This document shows positions 25,032 through 34,788 of a stretch of 64,000 nt of DNA, piece after piece. Position numbers and translations under genes: made by a program. Each line of letters starts with the position of its first letter. The stretch's first letter is position 1. The DNA is from an uncultured Rheinheimera sp. (GTDB taxonomy: Bacteria > Pseudomonadota > Gammaproteobacteria > Enterobacterales > Alteromonadaceae), in contig CALTZU010000001.1 of the NCBI GenBank assembly GCA_943913835.1, positions 10,782 through 74,781 of the forward strand. Direction: 5' to 3'. Below the pieces are notes generated by a model. It was not told where the DNA came from and made no database searches. It saw only the letters and a program-made list of their open reading frames with translations.

Positions 25032-26925
25032 TTTGGAGTTATTGGAACTGCAGATGCAGGGCAAAGAATGGCGGGCTTTGGATAAAGCTCTTGTGACTTT
25101 TTTCCGCGAGCAACAACAGTTGCCAACTGCACTTGCGCTGTTGATTGGTCAGTGCAGCTTTGCGCTGTCGCAGGGCCATTTGTGTTTACCATTACAACGT
25201 ATGCCGCAGCAGTCTGAACAAGACTGGCTGGCGCTGATGGCGCTTTATCCGGATTTGTTCCAGTTGGAACAGGACAACAATCAGCCTTTTGTGTATGCCA
25301 ACAACGCCTTGTATATGCGGCGTTATTTTAGTTATCAGCAGCAGATAGCATTGTATTTGCAACAAAGCAGTGAGCGCAGTCAGCAGCTGCGCCAGGCTAT
25401 TGAACCTGCTCTGCTGAATCAGCTATTAGATCCGTTATTTCCTGCCACTGCAGCAACACAAGCTGAGCCAGACTGGCAACGTTTATCCTGTGCTATAGCG
25501 GCCAGCAGCAGCTTTAGCGTCATTACCGGCGGTCCTGGTACAGGCAAAACCACCACAGTGGTCAAACTCCTGTTGATACTGCAGCAGTTGCAGCAACAGC
25601 AAGGCGCTGCGCCTCTGACTATTCAGTTGGCCGCTCCTACAGGCAAAGCGGCAGTAAGGCTTCGCAGCTCAATCCGTAGTACGTTGGATAAACAGCCAGC
25701 ATCAGCTGAGATCAAAAGCCAGGTGCCAACCGATGTGTCGACCTTGCACAAGTTGTTGGGAGCCAGAGCGCAAAGTCGTCAGTTTAAGCAAAATGAGTTT
25801 GAGCCTTTAGCGCTGGATCTGCTGGTGGTTGATGAGGCCTCAATGCTGGATGTGGAGCTGATGGCTGCTTTATTATCGGCTTTACCCAAAAACGCACGGC
25901 TGATTTTATTGGGCGATAAAGACCAGCTCGCTTCTGTTGAAGCCGGTGCTTTAATGGCACAACTTTGCCAATGGGCGGAGCAGGGACATTATTGGCCTGA
26001 TACTGCAGCATGGTTAAACCAACTGTCTGCTGTAGAGTTGCCGCAGCACTTAGTCAGCCCACAAGGCAAAGCGCTGGAACAGCAAATAGGTATGCTCAGA
26101 GTCAGCCACAGGTTTAACCCCCACAGTGGTATCGCTAAATTAGCCAATGCAGTGAATGGCGGCCAAGGTACGCTCGTCGCCGCTATTTTCCACTCTGTTT
26201 ATGCCGATCTGCAGTATCTGGAAGCGGAGGATTTCAGACAACTCAAATCCTTTGTACTTACAGGTCAAGGCAAATCTCAGCTCAAGGATGCAGCAGGATT
26301 CCAGTTTTATTTAACTAGCATGGCACAAAGCCCGGCAATGGAGGCCTCTGAGCAGCAGATCGATCAGTGGGCGCAGCAGGTGCTGACTGACTTTTCGGCT
26401 TTCCAATTGCTTTGTGCTGTGCGGCAGGGACCCTTTGGGGTGGAGCAGGTGAATCTGGCGGTGGAAAAGATGTTGCTGCAGGCCGGGCTTATTAAACACA
26501 GCACTCAGCATAGCAGTCAGTGGTATGCGGGCCGGCCTGTGATGGTGACACAAAACGATTATGCGCTTGGCCTGATGAACGGCGATGTGGGGCTTTGTTT
26601 ATCCAGACCTTATCAGGGCAAATGGATCCTGGCTGTGGCTTTTGCATCAGAAGATAGCAGTAAAGCTGTGCGTTGGGTTTTGCCTAGTCGTTTGCAGCAA
26701 GTTGAAACCGCTTTTGCCATTACGGTGCATAAATCGCAGGGCTCAGAGTTTCGCCATGCGGTGCTGGTGTTACCGGACCAGTTCAGCCCCGTGCTGACGC
26801 GCGAGCTGATCTACACCGGTATTACCAGAGCGGCTAAGCTGTTTAGCCTGGTCTGTGCCAAACCGGATTTGTTAAGCCTGGCCATAGAGCAAAAGGTGCT
26901 ACGTCACGGCGCAGTCAGGCTTTAA
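25024..26925 (+). CDS. recD: Exodeoxyribonuclease V alpha subunit RecD
   Basis: RecD, 633 residues, the 5'-3' SF1B helicase of RecBCD. Walker A is 'ITGGPGTGKTTTVVKLL', motif II is 'LLVVDEASMLDVELM', motif III 'LILLGDKDQLASVEAGAL', and the C-terminal motifs V/VI are 'FAITVHKSQGSEF' and 'ELIYTGITRAAKLF'. ATG 25024 is chosen because the upstream frame (from 25006) codes only six extra residues inside recB. The stop overlaps that of the convergent hybrid kinase by 4 bases. Loss or mutation of any of the visible ATPase residues is not seen, so the complex should be active. Confidence 0.95.
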   Translation: MFDLELLELQMQGKEWRALDKALVTFFREQQQLPTALALLIGQCSFALSQGHLCLPLQRMPQQSEQDWLALMALYPDLFQLEQDNNQPFVYANNALYMRRYFSYQQQIALYLQQSSERSQQLRQAIEPALLNQLLDPLFPATAATQAEPDWQRLSCAIAASSSFSVITGGPGTGKTTTVVKLLLILQQLQQQQGAAPLTIQLAAPTGKAAVRLRSSIRSTLDKQPASAEIKSQVPTDVSTLHKLLGARAQSRQFKQNEFEPLALDLLVVDEASMLDVELMAALLSALPKNARLILLGDKDQLASVEAGALMAQLCQWAEQGHYWPDTAAWLNQLSAVELPQHLVSPQGKALEQQIGMLRVSHRFNPHSGIAKLANAVNGGQGTLVAAIFHSVYADLQYLEAEDFRQLKSFVLTGQGKSQLKDAAGFQFYLTSMAQSPAMEASEQQIDQWAQQVLTDFSAFQLLCAVRQGPFGVEQVNLAVEKMLLQAGLIKHSTQHSSQWYAGRPVMVTQNDYALGLMNGDVGLCLSRPYQGKWILAVAFASEDSSKAVRWVLPSRLQQVETAFAITVHKSQGSEFRHAVLVLPDQFSPVLTRELIYTGITRAAKLFSLVCAKPDLLSLAIEQKVLRHGAVRL

Positions 26926-29900
26926 GGCTGTTCCTGTCGGATTTGCTGCAGTAGTTCGTTTAATTGCTCTGCAGGCCATTGTTTTTCTTTTAATGCCCGC
27001 TCAGAGGCCGCTGCCAAAGCACTGATGCGGGTAAAACCAAAACAGGCTGAGGTACCCTTAATTCTATGTAACAACGCCTCAGTCGTGACCTTGTCCTCTA
27101 ATTGCACCAATTGTTCCAGTTCCTGCGCGATGGTGGGCAGAGAGTCCTTATACATGCTGGTTAATTCGTCCAATTGTTGCTGAACATCTGATTGAGCCTT
27201 AACTGCACTTTTTGTTGGCAGAAATTCTGCTATTTTGTCGTACAGCACTTGAGCTTGCACTGGTTTGGTCAATACGGCCTGACAGCCTGCTTCCAGACAA
27301 AGTTGACGTTGTTCGGCCTGAACGTCGGCCGTCAAGGCAATAATGGGTATCTGATAGCCTTGACGCCTGAGTTCACGCGAAGCGGTCAGTCCGTCCATCA
27401 CGGGCATATGCATATCCATCAGTATTAGATCAAACTGCTGATTTGCTACCTTATGCAAAGCATCCAGTCCGTGCCGCGCCGTTTGTGGCTCTAGCCCTGT
27501 AGCACTGAGTAAAGTACTGAACAGCAAACGTAAATCCGGAACATCATCGACGATAAGCACAGCCCCCTTCAATTGTGGGATCTGGTGTTGTACCTGCAGC
27601 TTACTGCTAGTCTGCACCGGTGCTTTTAGTAGCAGCTCTGCTTTAACGGGCAGTGGGATCCTTAAAAAAAACTGGCTGCCCTGTAGGGGAACACTTTGCA
27701 GTTCAAGTTGGTACCCCATTAAATCGGCCAGTTGTTTGCAAATATATAAACCCAAACCAGTACCACCAAACTGCCGGCTGATACCGGGGTCACCTTGTTC
27801 AAAAGCGGAAAACAATTTTTGCTGCATATCGGCACTAATACCAGGCCCGGTGTCGGTTACAGACAAACTTAGCTGGCCTTGTTTTATTTCTGCCGATAAC
27901 CGGACTTCGCCTTGTTGGGTAAATTTCAGGGCATTACCCAGTAGGTTCATTAGAATTTGTTTAAGTCGAAGCGGATCGCTGTATAAAGTTTTGGGCAAGG
28001 GATAGCGGCTTTGCAGGCTAAAATGAAGACCTTTTTCTTGCGCCGCAGGTAACAGACTCTGGTGCAATTCATTGAGCAGCGGTTGTAACTCAAAGTGTTG
28101 TAATTCCAAGGGGAGTTTACCTTCATCCATTTTGGCTGCATCCAGAATATCGTTCACTATCTGCAGCAAAAACTTACTTTGATTGTCTACAGTCTGCAGT
28201 TGATTTAGCAGCTGGGCATCATGAGGTCTGGTTAAAGCCTGTTGAATAAACCCAAGAATAATAGTCAGAGGCGTACGCAGTTCATGACTCATATTGGCTA
28301 AAAACCGGGTTTTAGCTAAGGCGAGTTGCTGTGCTTTGTCGCGTTCTATCGATAACTCTGCGGTGCGTTCTGCGACACGTTGCTCCAGTTGTTGGCTTAG
28401 ATTAGTTTTTTCCTCTAAAGCTGATTGTAGCGCCTGATGACCGGCCTGAAGACGACCTTGCAATGACGTAAAGCTACTTAGCAACTGTTCAAATTCTAAT
28501 GCTGAATTGTCCAGTTGCTGCTTAGGCGCAGTGGAAGAACCAAGTTCAATCCCCTCAATTGTCGTGATTAATTGTTGCAACGCCACAGTATAACCTGAAG
28601 CAAATCTCTGACTACTGCGGGACAATAACTCTATGCCTGCCAGTAATGTCAACAAAGCGAGCAATGTTAAAAATTGATAATACAGGGCCAGATGACTGTG
28701 ATCCCAATAGAGGAATAGTTGCCAGTTGGTATGGTCTATAGTACTGTCCAGGCGTATTTTGTCCCCTGTCTGGTTAAAGTGCATATGACTCTGGTGATAG
28801 AAAGGCGAGTGGGTTAAATAAGCTCTGGACTCGGCCAAAGCCGCATTATCAAAAGCCACTTTCTGGCCAGAAGCTTGGGAATCGGCTAAGCCCCAGATTT
28901 TCATTTGGGCGCCGTCTGTCAGTAAAAGCTGTAAGCGCGGATCGGAATGTTGTACTTCAAGTGCTCCTGTGAGCCTGTTCAGGGCAACTGAGAGTTCCAG
29001 TACACCGTTAAATTGCTCTTGTTGATACAGTGGCCTGCTTAACGCAAAAAGCAAGTCCTGACCTAATTTATTTCCCTGAAATACGTCGCTGATGTAAGGT
29101 TGTGCACTTTGTTTTGGTTGTTTGAAATAATCGCGATAAGCAACTGAATGGCCAAGGATATCCTGCGCCGCAGTTTCCTTAAAAAAAGCGGTGACCAGCC
29201 CTGAAGCATCGGTACGCAAAGCCGAAATGAATTCTGGCTGGCTTTTTACTAACTGTTGCAGACTTTCCTGATCACCTACCAACCGGGCGTAGTCAGACGC
29301 CAGTTTTAATTCCGCCTGATACGAAGATAACTTTTGATGAAGCTGACCTTCAATAAATTGCTGTTGTGTGGTTAATTCAGAAACGTGACCAGATAAATTT
29401 AATACTATGGTGCCGTGCAGTAATACACTAATCATCAGCGCCCAGGGAATGGCTGCCATTAGTGCTATCCTGCTGCCCAATAACGATTTAAAAGGTTGTT
29501 GGCGCTTTAGCGCCAGACTTGCAGCCTGAATTTCGAACAAGCGGACACAGCGTTTTAATACGATCAGTGTACTGCTAATAATGAGCGCGTTTAACAGCAC
29601 CCAGATGAAAGGTTGTGGTTCTGTTGGCAGCCAGAGAAATAAAACTAAGGTAGCCAGAAAGTGCAATGCGACTGCGACCCAACGTCTACGGGCGGTATTC
29701 GCATAAGGAATAAACACCAGCAGTTGTAATAGAGAACATATCCAGTATAACGGCGAGTTCAGAGGGGATAGAACCACCACAGCACAAAGCAGAGCCCAGA
29801 TCATGCCCAGACGCTGCATGACCAATATAAAAGCCAGATTGCCTAAGAGTAAAGGCGTGCTGAGGGGGAGTTCAAGCGCCAGTAAATTAGCCACTATGCC

Positions 29901-30038
29901 AAACAGACTTAGTCCGCTGACATAGGAAAGCTGGCGCAAAAACGACGGTTCAGAATGCCTTACACTAATATTCTGAAACAAAAATAAAATTCCATTTGAA
30001 AAAAATGATACATAGATACTAGAGGATCCGGTTCGCAT
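26922..30038 (-). CDS. Hybrid sensor histidine kinase with receiver and Hpt domains
   Basis: A large (about 1038-residue) membrane hybrid kinase. In order: 5-6 membrane segments (about 40-165), another at about 195-212, an extracytoplasmic sensor of double-Cache type (about 220-440), a membrane helix (about 452-475), a coiled coil, HisKA with His 585-587 in 'FLANMSHELRTPLT', HATPase with 'NALKFT', 'DTGPGIS' and 'GGTGLGLYI', a receiver with phosphoacceptor Asp in 'LILMDMHMPVMDG', and a C-terminal Hpt with His in 'LLHRIKGTSACFGF'. It can therefore run a full four-step relay, but its final response regulator is not adjacent. ATG 30038 is used; a GTG two codons earlier is possible. No ligand can be read from the sequence. 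Confidence 0.9.
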   Translation of the reverse strand: MRTGSSSIYVSFFSNGILFLFQNISVRHSEPSFLRQLSYVSGLSLFGIVANLLALELPLSTPLLLGNLAFILVMQRLGMIWALLCAVVVLSPLNSPLYWICSLLQLLVFIPYANTARRRWVAVALHFLATLVLFLWLPTEPQPFIWVLLNALIISSTLIVLKRCVRLFEIQAASLALKRQQPFKSLLGSRIALMAAIPWALMISVLLHGTIVLNLSGHVSELTTQQQFIEGQLHQKLSSYQAELKLASDYARLVGDQESLQQLVKSQPEFISALRTDASGLVTAFFKETAAQDILGHSVAYRDYFKQPKQSAQPYISDVFQGNKLGQDLLFALSRPLYQQEQFNGVLELSVALNRLTGALEVQHSDPRLQLLLTDGAQMKIWGLADSQASGQKVAFDNAALAESRAYLTHSPFYHQSHMHFNQTGDKIRLDSTIDHTNWQLFLYWDHSHLALYYQFLTLLALLTLLAGIELLSRSSQRFASGYTVALQQLITTIEGIELGSSTAPKQQLDNSALEFEQLLSSFTSLQGRLQAGHQALQSALEEKTNLSQQLEQRVAERTAELSIERDKAQQLALAKTRFLANMSHELRTPLTIILGFIQQALTRPHDAQLLNQLQTVDNQSKFLLQIVNDILDAAKMDEGKLPLELQHFELQPLLNELHQSLLPAAQEKGLHFSLQSRYPLPKTLYSDPLRLKQILMNLLGNALKFTQQGEVRLSAEIKQGQLSLSVTDTGPGISADMQQKLFSAFEQGDPGISRQFGGTGLGLYICKQLADLMGYQLELQSVPLQGSQFFLRIPLPVKAELLLKAPVQTSSKLQVQHQIPQLKGAVLIVDDVPDLRLLFSTLLSATGLEPQTARHGLDALHKVANQQFDLILMDMHMPVMDGLTASRELRRQGYQIPIIALTADVQAEQRQLCLEAGCQAVLTKPVQAQVLYDKIAEFLPTKSAVKAQSDVQQQLDELTSMYKDSLPTIAQELEQLVQLEDKVTTEALLHRIKGTSACFGFTRISALAAASERALKEKQWPAEQLNELLQQIRQEQP

Positions 30039-30196
30039 AATCACTGTTTACGGCATAAATATTTTTAACGGCTCAGGATTATTTTGACTGATCTCATTCA
30101 CTTATGAAGGAATCAGGGTGACAAGCGGCGGTCAGATGCTGATAATAACTCACTTGTCTGAATCTCTGGGCTATCAGCCTGAATTATGGTGTTGCA

Positions 30197-31012
30197 ATGG
30201 ATTTTATAATTTTACTCAAGGCCTTATTACTAGGCATAGTGGAAGGTTTAACTGAGTTTCTGCCGGTGTCCAGCACAGGTCATTTGATTGTGGTTGGGGA
30301 TTTAATCAATTTTTATAACGAAGGCAAAGTTTTTGAAGTTGCAATCCAGCTTGGTGCCATTTTAGCTGTAGTTTTCGAATATCGTCAGCGGTTTATCAAT
30401 GTTGCAACAGGCATTACACACGACAAAAAAGCACAAAATTTTGTGCTGAACTTGTTTGTCGCTTTTTTGCCCGCCGCTATAGTTGGACTGCTATTTATTA
30501 AGTACATCAAGCTATATCTGTTTAACCCTATCACTGTGGCAACCATGCTGGTGCTGGGCGGTTTGGTTATTTTGTACGCAGAACGCCGCGTACATCAGGT
30601 GAAGATTCATGATGTAGACCAAATTGGCTGGAAAGATGCGCTAAAAGTAGGTTGCGCTCAGATTATTTCGATGATCCCCGGAACCTCAAGATCCGGCGCA
30701 ACTATTATCGGCGGGCTGTTTTTTGGCTTTGATCGTAAAGTGGCGGCTGAGTTTTCATTTTTCCTGGCAGTGCCCACTATGTTTGCCGCCACTTTTTACG
30801 ACATTTATAAACACCGCGATGTGCTGAATTTTGACCAGATGCCAATGTTTGTTGTTGGTTTTGTGGCAGCTTTTATCAGTGCATTGGTCGCAGTCAGGAC
30901 TTTTGTCCGTTTTGTATCGAATCATAGTTATGAAATTTTTGCCTGGTACCGTATTGCCTTTGGTTTGTTTATTCTGGCTACCTGGTACTTCGGCTGGGTT
31001 AGCTGGTCTTAA
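30197..31012 (+). CDS. uppP: Undecaprenyl-diphosphatase UppP (BacA)
   Basis: A 271-residue integral membrane enzyme that dephosphorylates undecaprenyl diphosphate to recycle the lipid carrier for peptidoglycan and O-antigen; its loss or overproduction alters bacitracin resistance. The two signature motifs are clear: '[20 protein letters not shown]' and '[20 protein letters not shown]'. Length and topology (about seven to eight helices) are normal. It faces the hybrid kinase and its 3' end overlaps the stop of the receiver-HDOD gene by 14 bases. Confidence 0.96.
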   Translation: MDFIILLKALLLGIVEGLTEFLPVSSTGHLIVVGDLINFYNEGKVFEVAIQLGAILAVVFEYRQRFINVATGITHDKKAQNFVLNLFVAFLPAAIVGLLFIKYIKLYLFNPITVATMLVLGGLVILYAERRVHQVKIHDVDQIGWKDALKVGCAQIISMIPGTSRSGATIIGGLFFGFDRKVAAEFSFFLAVPTMFAATFYDIYKHRDVLNFDQMPMFVVGFVAAFISALVAVRTFVRFVSNHSYEIFAWYRIAFGLFILATWYFGWVSWS

Positions 31013-32120
31013 GGCTGGTCTGCAGCTCTGTCCAGGCAGGGTAGAGCTGTAACGATTCCACTATATGCTGGTCGTTTTCATTAAGCTGAAAATCTTTATG
31101 CTGAGCGGCCTTGTGAGCGAGCCAGTGCACCACACCGGGTATCGAACTGCAGTCCGATAATTCATCAGGCAGAATGACGGCCTGTACTATGCTTTGTTCA
31201 AAGCCCCACAAGGTAAGTAAATAGGCGGATATCATTGAGAAATGACAAGCATCTTCATCCGCCATTGACGGTTGTTGCAGATGTTCCGCCATCCAGCCCA
31301 GGCAATCCAGTAAAGATACTAAAAACGCATAATCCTGTATCTCTGAACCGAGATCTGCCTGCTTACACAGGTAGCGGGCCAGACAGGCCTGATGAAAGGC
31401 TTGCTCTGTGATACGTTGGTGTTGTGTTGTACTAAGATGGTTTTGATAAATCAGACCGCTTTTTAGTGCCAATATAACGGACTTCATCATATCCAGCCCA
31501 AGTCTGTTGATGGCTTCAGTTAAGGATATAGTAGAGCGGGAAAATCCAAGAAAAGCTGAATTAGCTAATTGTAGTAACCTGCTGCTGACCACAGGATCGT
31601 GGCTGATCAGTTCTGCGATATCTTTAAGCTGGAATTCTGCTTTGTGTAGCATAGCTTCTATTTTTTGATACAAAGGTGGTAACACTGGTAGTACAGAAAG
31701 CCTGCCAAGATAAGCCCGTTCGGCTGCAGAAAAGTCCAGCGCTTGCAAAAGTTCTGCACAGGCAAAAACCTGTAACAGTTGCTCGTCAGTAAAAGGTTTT
31801 GCCAGAAAAAAATGGATAAGTGCAGTGTCCTGTACCAATAAATCGGCAGAATTATCAGCTGTCAGTATGCAGCGTAATGCCATTGGGCTCAGTTGCTGTA
31901 CCTGTTGCAATACTTGCTCGCCGTGTATGCCAGGCATTAATCTGTCTGTGAATACCACATCCGGCAATGCTCCTTTTGATAGTCGTTCGGTTAATTGATG
32001 TGCATCTTGCAAAGTCTCTACAGCCCAGTGCGGCAAAATACGACTTAAAGTTCGTTTTAGTGCCCTTAACAGCAGCTCATCATCATCGATCAATAGCACC
32101 AGAAAATTTTTATCAGCCAT
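30999..32120 (-). CDS. Response regulator with receiver and HDOD domains
   Basis: A 373-residue protein: receiver at about 5-125 ('[16 protein letters not shown]', Asp in '[18 protein letters not shown]', Lys in '[13 protein letters not shown]') and an HDOD domain from about 140 ('[22 protein letters not shown]', '[22 protein letters not shown]'). HDOD is a catalytically dead HD-like domain used for protein contacts in regulators. ATG 32120 overlaps the end of the upstream EAL gene by 8 bases; the 32-codon extension upstream is rejected for that reason. It belongs to the NosP/Hno cluster as its last minus-strand gene on this side. Confidence 0.88.
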   Translation of the reverse strand: MADKNFLVLLIDDDELLLRALKRTLSRILPHWAVETLQDAHQLTERLSKGALPDVVFTDRLMPGIHGEQVLQQVQQLSPMALRCILTADNSADLLVQDTALIHFFLAKPFTDEQLLQVFACAELLQALDFSAAERAYLGRLSVLPVLPPLYQKIEAMLHKAEFQLKDIAELISHDPVVSSRLLQLANSAFLGFSRSTISLTEAINRLGLDMMKSVILALKSGLIYQNHLSTTQHQRITEQAFHQACLARYLCKQADLGSEIQDYAFLVSLLDCLGWMAEHLQQPSMADEDACHFSMISAYLLTLWGFEQSIVQAVILPDELSDCSSIPGVVHWLAHKAAQHKDFQLNENDQHIVESLQLYPAWTELQTSLKTS

Positions 32121-34110
32121 GGTAATGCTCTCCTGCAAAAGGTTGCTGTGTGAGCATAACGACAAAGTCGTCTCTGGCCACGGGTTTACTGTAGTAATAA
32201 CCCTGAATAAGGTCACAATCCATCATTTTGAGCAATTGCTGTTGCTCTTGCGTTTCTATACCTTCAGCGGTAACCACCAGGTCCAAATCATGGGCCATAC
32301 GGATAATATTTCTGACCATGCCCTGGCTTTGTAAATCGCTACTTAAATCAGTGATCAGGGATCTGTCCAATTTCACTTCATCTATTGGCAGTTTGGTTAG
32401 ATAAGCGAGCGAGGAATACCCTGTGCCAAAATCATCCATCGAAATACGTACACCAATCTGATGCAATTGTGACAACACTTTTTGACTTAATTGCAGATCT
32501 TCCATCAGATAGGTTTCAGTTATCTCCAGCTCTATCTGCTCTGGTTTGATCTGGTGTGCGTTTAATAGTTGCCGCAGCTCGGCTCCGAACCCTGGCTCCT
32601 GCAACTGCCTGCCTGATACATTAATGCTGAGTCGCTCCAGCTCCAGACCTTGCCGATTGAATTCTGCCAGAGTACTTAGAGATTGCTCCAATACCCAAAA
32701 TCCTATACGGATAATTTGCCCATCCCGTTCAGCGATAGGAATAAATAAAGCAGGAGATATACTGCCAAGTGCCGGATGGTTCCAACGCAGCAGAACTTCC
32801 GCCTGACGGATTTTACCGTCACTAAGACTGACTTTGGGCTGGAAATTGAGGCTAAAGCCGGTATGCTCAACATTACTGTAGAGTGCGTTACTTATTTCAA
32901 ACTGCTGCTTTTTACTATCAAGAATTGCTTGCTCAAAACGCATATAAAAATGATGTTGGTTATTTCTGTTGGTACGGCAGGCCAGGTTGGCATATTTCAG
33001 TAACTTCTCTGAGAGAATGGTGTCGAGCGGCGCTATGGCATAACCCAGATTAAAATTTAGTTGCATTAACCTTTCGTCATGCATTACGGGTTTATCAAAT
33101 ACCGATAAACATTCACTTATTTGCAGCTGCAAATCCATTTCATCCGAGCACTTGCTAAAAAGTAAAGCAAATTTATCGCCTGATAAGTACACCAGATGTT
33201 GTCCTGGTTTGAGTTGCTGTTGCAGCAAAGTGGCAACTTTATTGATTAATAAATCAGTTTTGTAATAGCCCATGGCATCGTTGATCAAACTGAAATTATC
33301 TATGTCCAGCACCGCAGCAGCGGTCAAACCTTGTTGCTCAGCAATGTAATGATCGAGCAACTGGCAGGCCTGTTGGTGGTTCAGCAAATTGCTCAGGTTT
33401 GATAAGTCTGAGCTGAATTGTGGCAAAGGTTCCAATCGCTCTAGTTTCAATAATAACTGGTTTGGTGTAGAGGACCTGTGGCTCAGTTCGATTTCATGAT
33501 GCTGATGATCCAGACAAAGCAAAGTGCTGTGTTGATGTGTTAAAAACTGAGGCAGTTGATTTGGTAACAGGGCTTGAAGGAAAGAAGATAAAGGCTGCTG
33601 ATTTACACTGTTTGCGTCCAGTTGCCATAACTTAGCCAAAGCGGCGTTGATACGTAAAATGTCGCCTTGAGGATCTACTTCAAGCAGTGCATCCTGACTA
33701 CTAATCAATAATTGGGTATGCAGGTCGGGTTGGCTGCGGCGATTATATTCAAGTTCGGCTTTCTGGATTTCAGCCAGTAGTAAATGATCTGTCCATGGCT
33801 TTTGTAAAAACTTAAAGGCGATTCCTGAGTTAAGGCTCTCAACTACTGCGTCGAAATCCGCATAAGCACTTAAAATCAGGCCCACAATCTGGGGCGAACG
33901 TTTTTTAACGGTTTTGAGTAACTCGTTACCGCACATCAAAGGCATCCGGAAGTCAGATAAAATGATCTGTACCGGGTTTTCTGCCAACAATGCCAGAGCC
34001 TGAGCGCCACTACTGGCAGTGATAACCTGATAACCTGCACGGCTAATTAAACGCTCAAGGCTGCGCAGAACAGCCGCTTCATCATCAACGATCAGTATTT
34101 TACTTTTCAT
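32113..34110 (-). CDS. hnoB: Receiver-PAS-GGDEF-EAL response regulator, HnoB-like phosphodiesterase
   Basis: A 665-residue response regulator: receiver (about 3-120, phosphoacceptor D53 in 'IILSDFRMP'), a PAS-like segment (about 135-230), a GGDEF domain (about 265-395) and an EAL domain (about 410-655). The GGDEF signature is degenerate ('LSGDKFALLF'), so it is probably not a cyclase. The EAL domain keeps 'AEVLLRWNHP', 'SINVSGRQL', 'ELEITET', 'MDDFGTGYSS', 'VKLDRSL', 'AEGIET' and 'IQGYYYSKP', so it should hydrolyse c-di-GMP. By position and domain order it corresponds to HnoB of the Shewanella nitric-oxide network, though the Shewanella protein is simpler; the symbol is tentative. ATG has GGAG at 6-base spacing. 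Confidence 0.82.
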   Translation of the reverse strand: MKSKILIVDDEAAVLRSLERLISRAGYQVITASSGAQALALLAENPVQIILSDFRMPLMCGNELLKTVKKRSPQIVGLILSAYADFDAVVESLNSGIAFKFLQKPWTDHLLLAEIQKAELEYNRRSQPDLHTQLLISSQDALLEVDPQGDILRINAALAKLWQLDANSVNQQPLSSFLQALLPNQLPQFLTHQHSTLLCLDHQHHEIELSHRSSTPNQLLLKLERLEPLPQFSSDLSNLSNLLNHQQACQLLDHYIAEQQGLTAAAVLDIDNFSLINDAMGYYKTDLLINKVATLLQQQLKPGQHLVYLSGDKFALLFSKCSDEMDLQLQISECLSVFDKPVMHDERLMQLNFNLGYAIAPLDTILSEKLLKYANLACRTNRNNQHHFYMRFEQAILDSKKQQFEISNALYSNVEHTGFSLNFQPKVSLSDGKIRQAEVLLRWNHPALGSISPALFIPIAERDGQIIRIGFWVLEQSLSTLAEFNRQGLELERLSINVSGRQLQEPGFGAELRQLLNAHQIKPEQIELEITETYLMEDLQLSQKVLSQLHQIGVRISMDDFGTGYSSLAYLTKLPIDEVKLDRSLITDLSSDLQSQGMVRNIIRMAHDLDLVVTAEGIETQEQQQLLKMMDCDLIQGYYYSKPVARDDFVVMLTQQPFAGEHYHG

Positions 34111-34128
34111 CAGTTGCTCCGGCTGCGT

Positions 34129-34683
34129 CTATTCATTGATTAGTTGTTGAATTGCTTCCAGTAAACGAGGATTATCAAAAGGTTTGCTCAGTATAGCGTT
34201 GGCGCCGCGGGCTTTGGCCTTGTCCAGTTCGCTTTGAGCTAAGCCTGAAATCACCAGAATTTTTGTCTGGTTCAACTCGGGGTGTTCGCGGATATACTTT
34301 AAAACTTCAAAACCATCCAGGCCTGGCATCTGTAGGTCCAAAGTCATTACAGCAGGTTTATGTTGCAACAACAGCAGGCCAGCCTGAAATCCGTCCTGCG
34401 CCTGTATGACGTTAAATCCGCCCTGCTGCAAGACTCTGAATATAGCTCTTCGGTAGGCAACCTCATCGTCTACTACTAAAACTGTCGTTGTGGTGGTTAG
34501 TGAGTCAGCAACCGGAATTTTTTGTTGATTTAAAAAGCAAATAAAGTCTTCCAGTACTACTCTGTAGTTACCTCTGCCGGGCAGCTTAAAACCTTTTAGC
34601 TGTCCTGATGCAATCCAACGGCTGACAGTGCGTTGATGCACGTCACAATACGAAGCTATTTCACCTGGTGTCAGAGTTTTCAT
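34129..34683 (-). CDS. hnoC: HTH-receiver response regulator, HnoC-like
   Basis: A 184-residue protein with an N-terminal excisionase/MerR-type helix-turn-helix (about 1-55: 'LTPGEIASYCDVHQRTVSRWIASGQLKGFKLPG', read in parts) and a C-terminal receiver (about 68-184; phosphoacceptor Asp in 'VMTLDLQMPGLDG', Lys in 'AILSKPFDN'). This reversed order, DNA-binding domain first, matches HnoC of the Shewanella nitric-oxide network, a transcriptional regulator phosphorylated by the sensor kinase. It is divergent from the HD-GYP-like gene, with a 105-base gap containing inverted repeats it may bind. AAGG lies 11 bases before ATG 34683. Confidence 0.82.
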   Translation of the reverse strand: MKTLTPGEIASYCDVHQRTVSRWIASGQLKGFKLPGRGNYRVVLEDFICFLNQQKIPVADSLTTTTTVLVVDDEVAYRRAIFRVLQQGGFNVIQAQDGFQAGLLLLQHKPAVMTLDLQMPGLDGFEVLKYIREHPELNQTKILVISGLAQSELDKAKARGANAILSKPFDNPRLLEAIQQLINE

Positions 34684-34788
34684 CTAAATTTTGACCTTAT
34701 TCTTGCACTCAGGATAAATTTAGCATAAGTTTAAGACAAATGCGACACAAGGGACAGAAGAGATCTTTGTCCTGGCGGAGAATTCAGT
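34684..34788. promoter_or_regulatory. Divergent control region of the hnoC- and hnoD-like genes
   Basis: Inverted repeats: CTAAATTT at 34684-34691 with AAATTTAG at 34716-34723, and GGACA at 34752-34756 with TGTCC at 34768-34772, the latter 16 bases before the hnoD-like Shine-Dalgarno GGCGGAG. These are candidate operators, perhaps for the HTH-receiver protein encoded alongside; this is inference, no promoter was fixed. Confidence 0.4.

Noticed and set aside
34752..34772. Terminator hairpin before hnoD-like gene
   Set aside because: The GGACA/TGTCC repeat has a long loop and no T-run; it sits upstream of a start codon, so an operator is more plausible.
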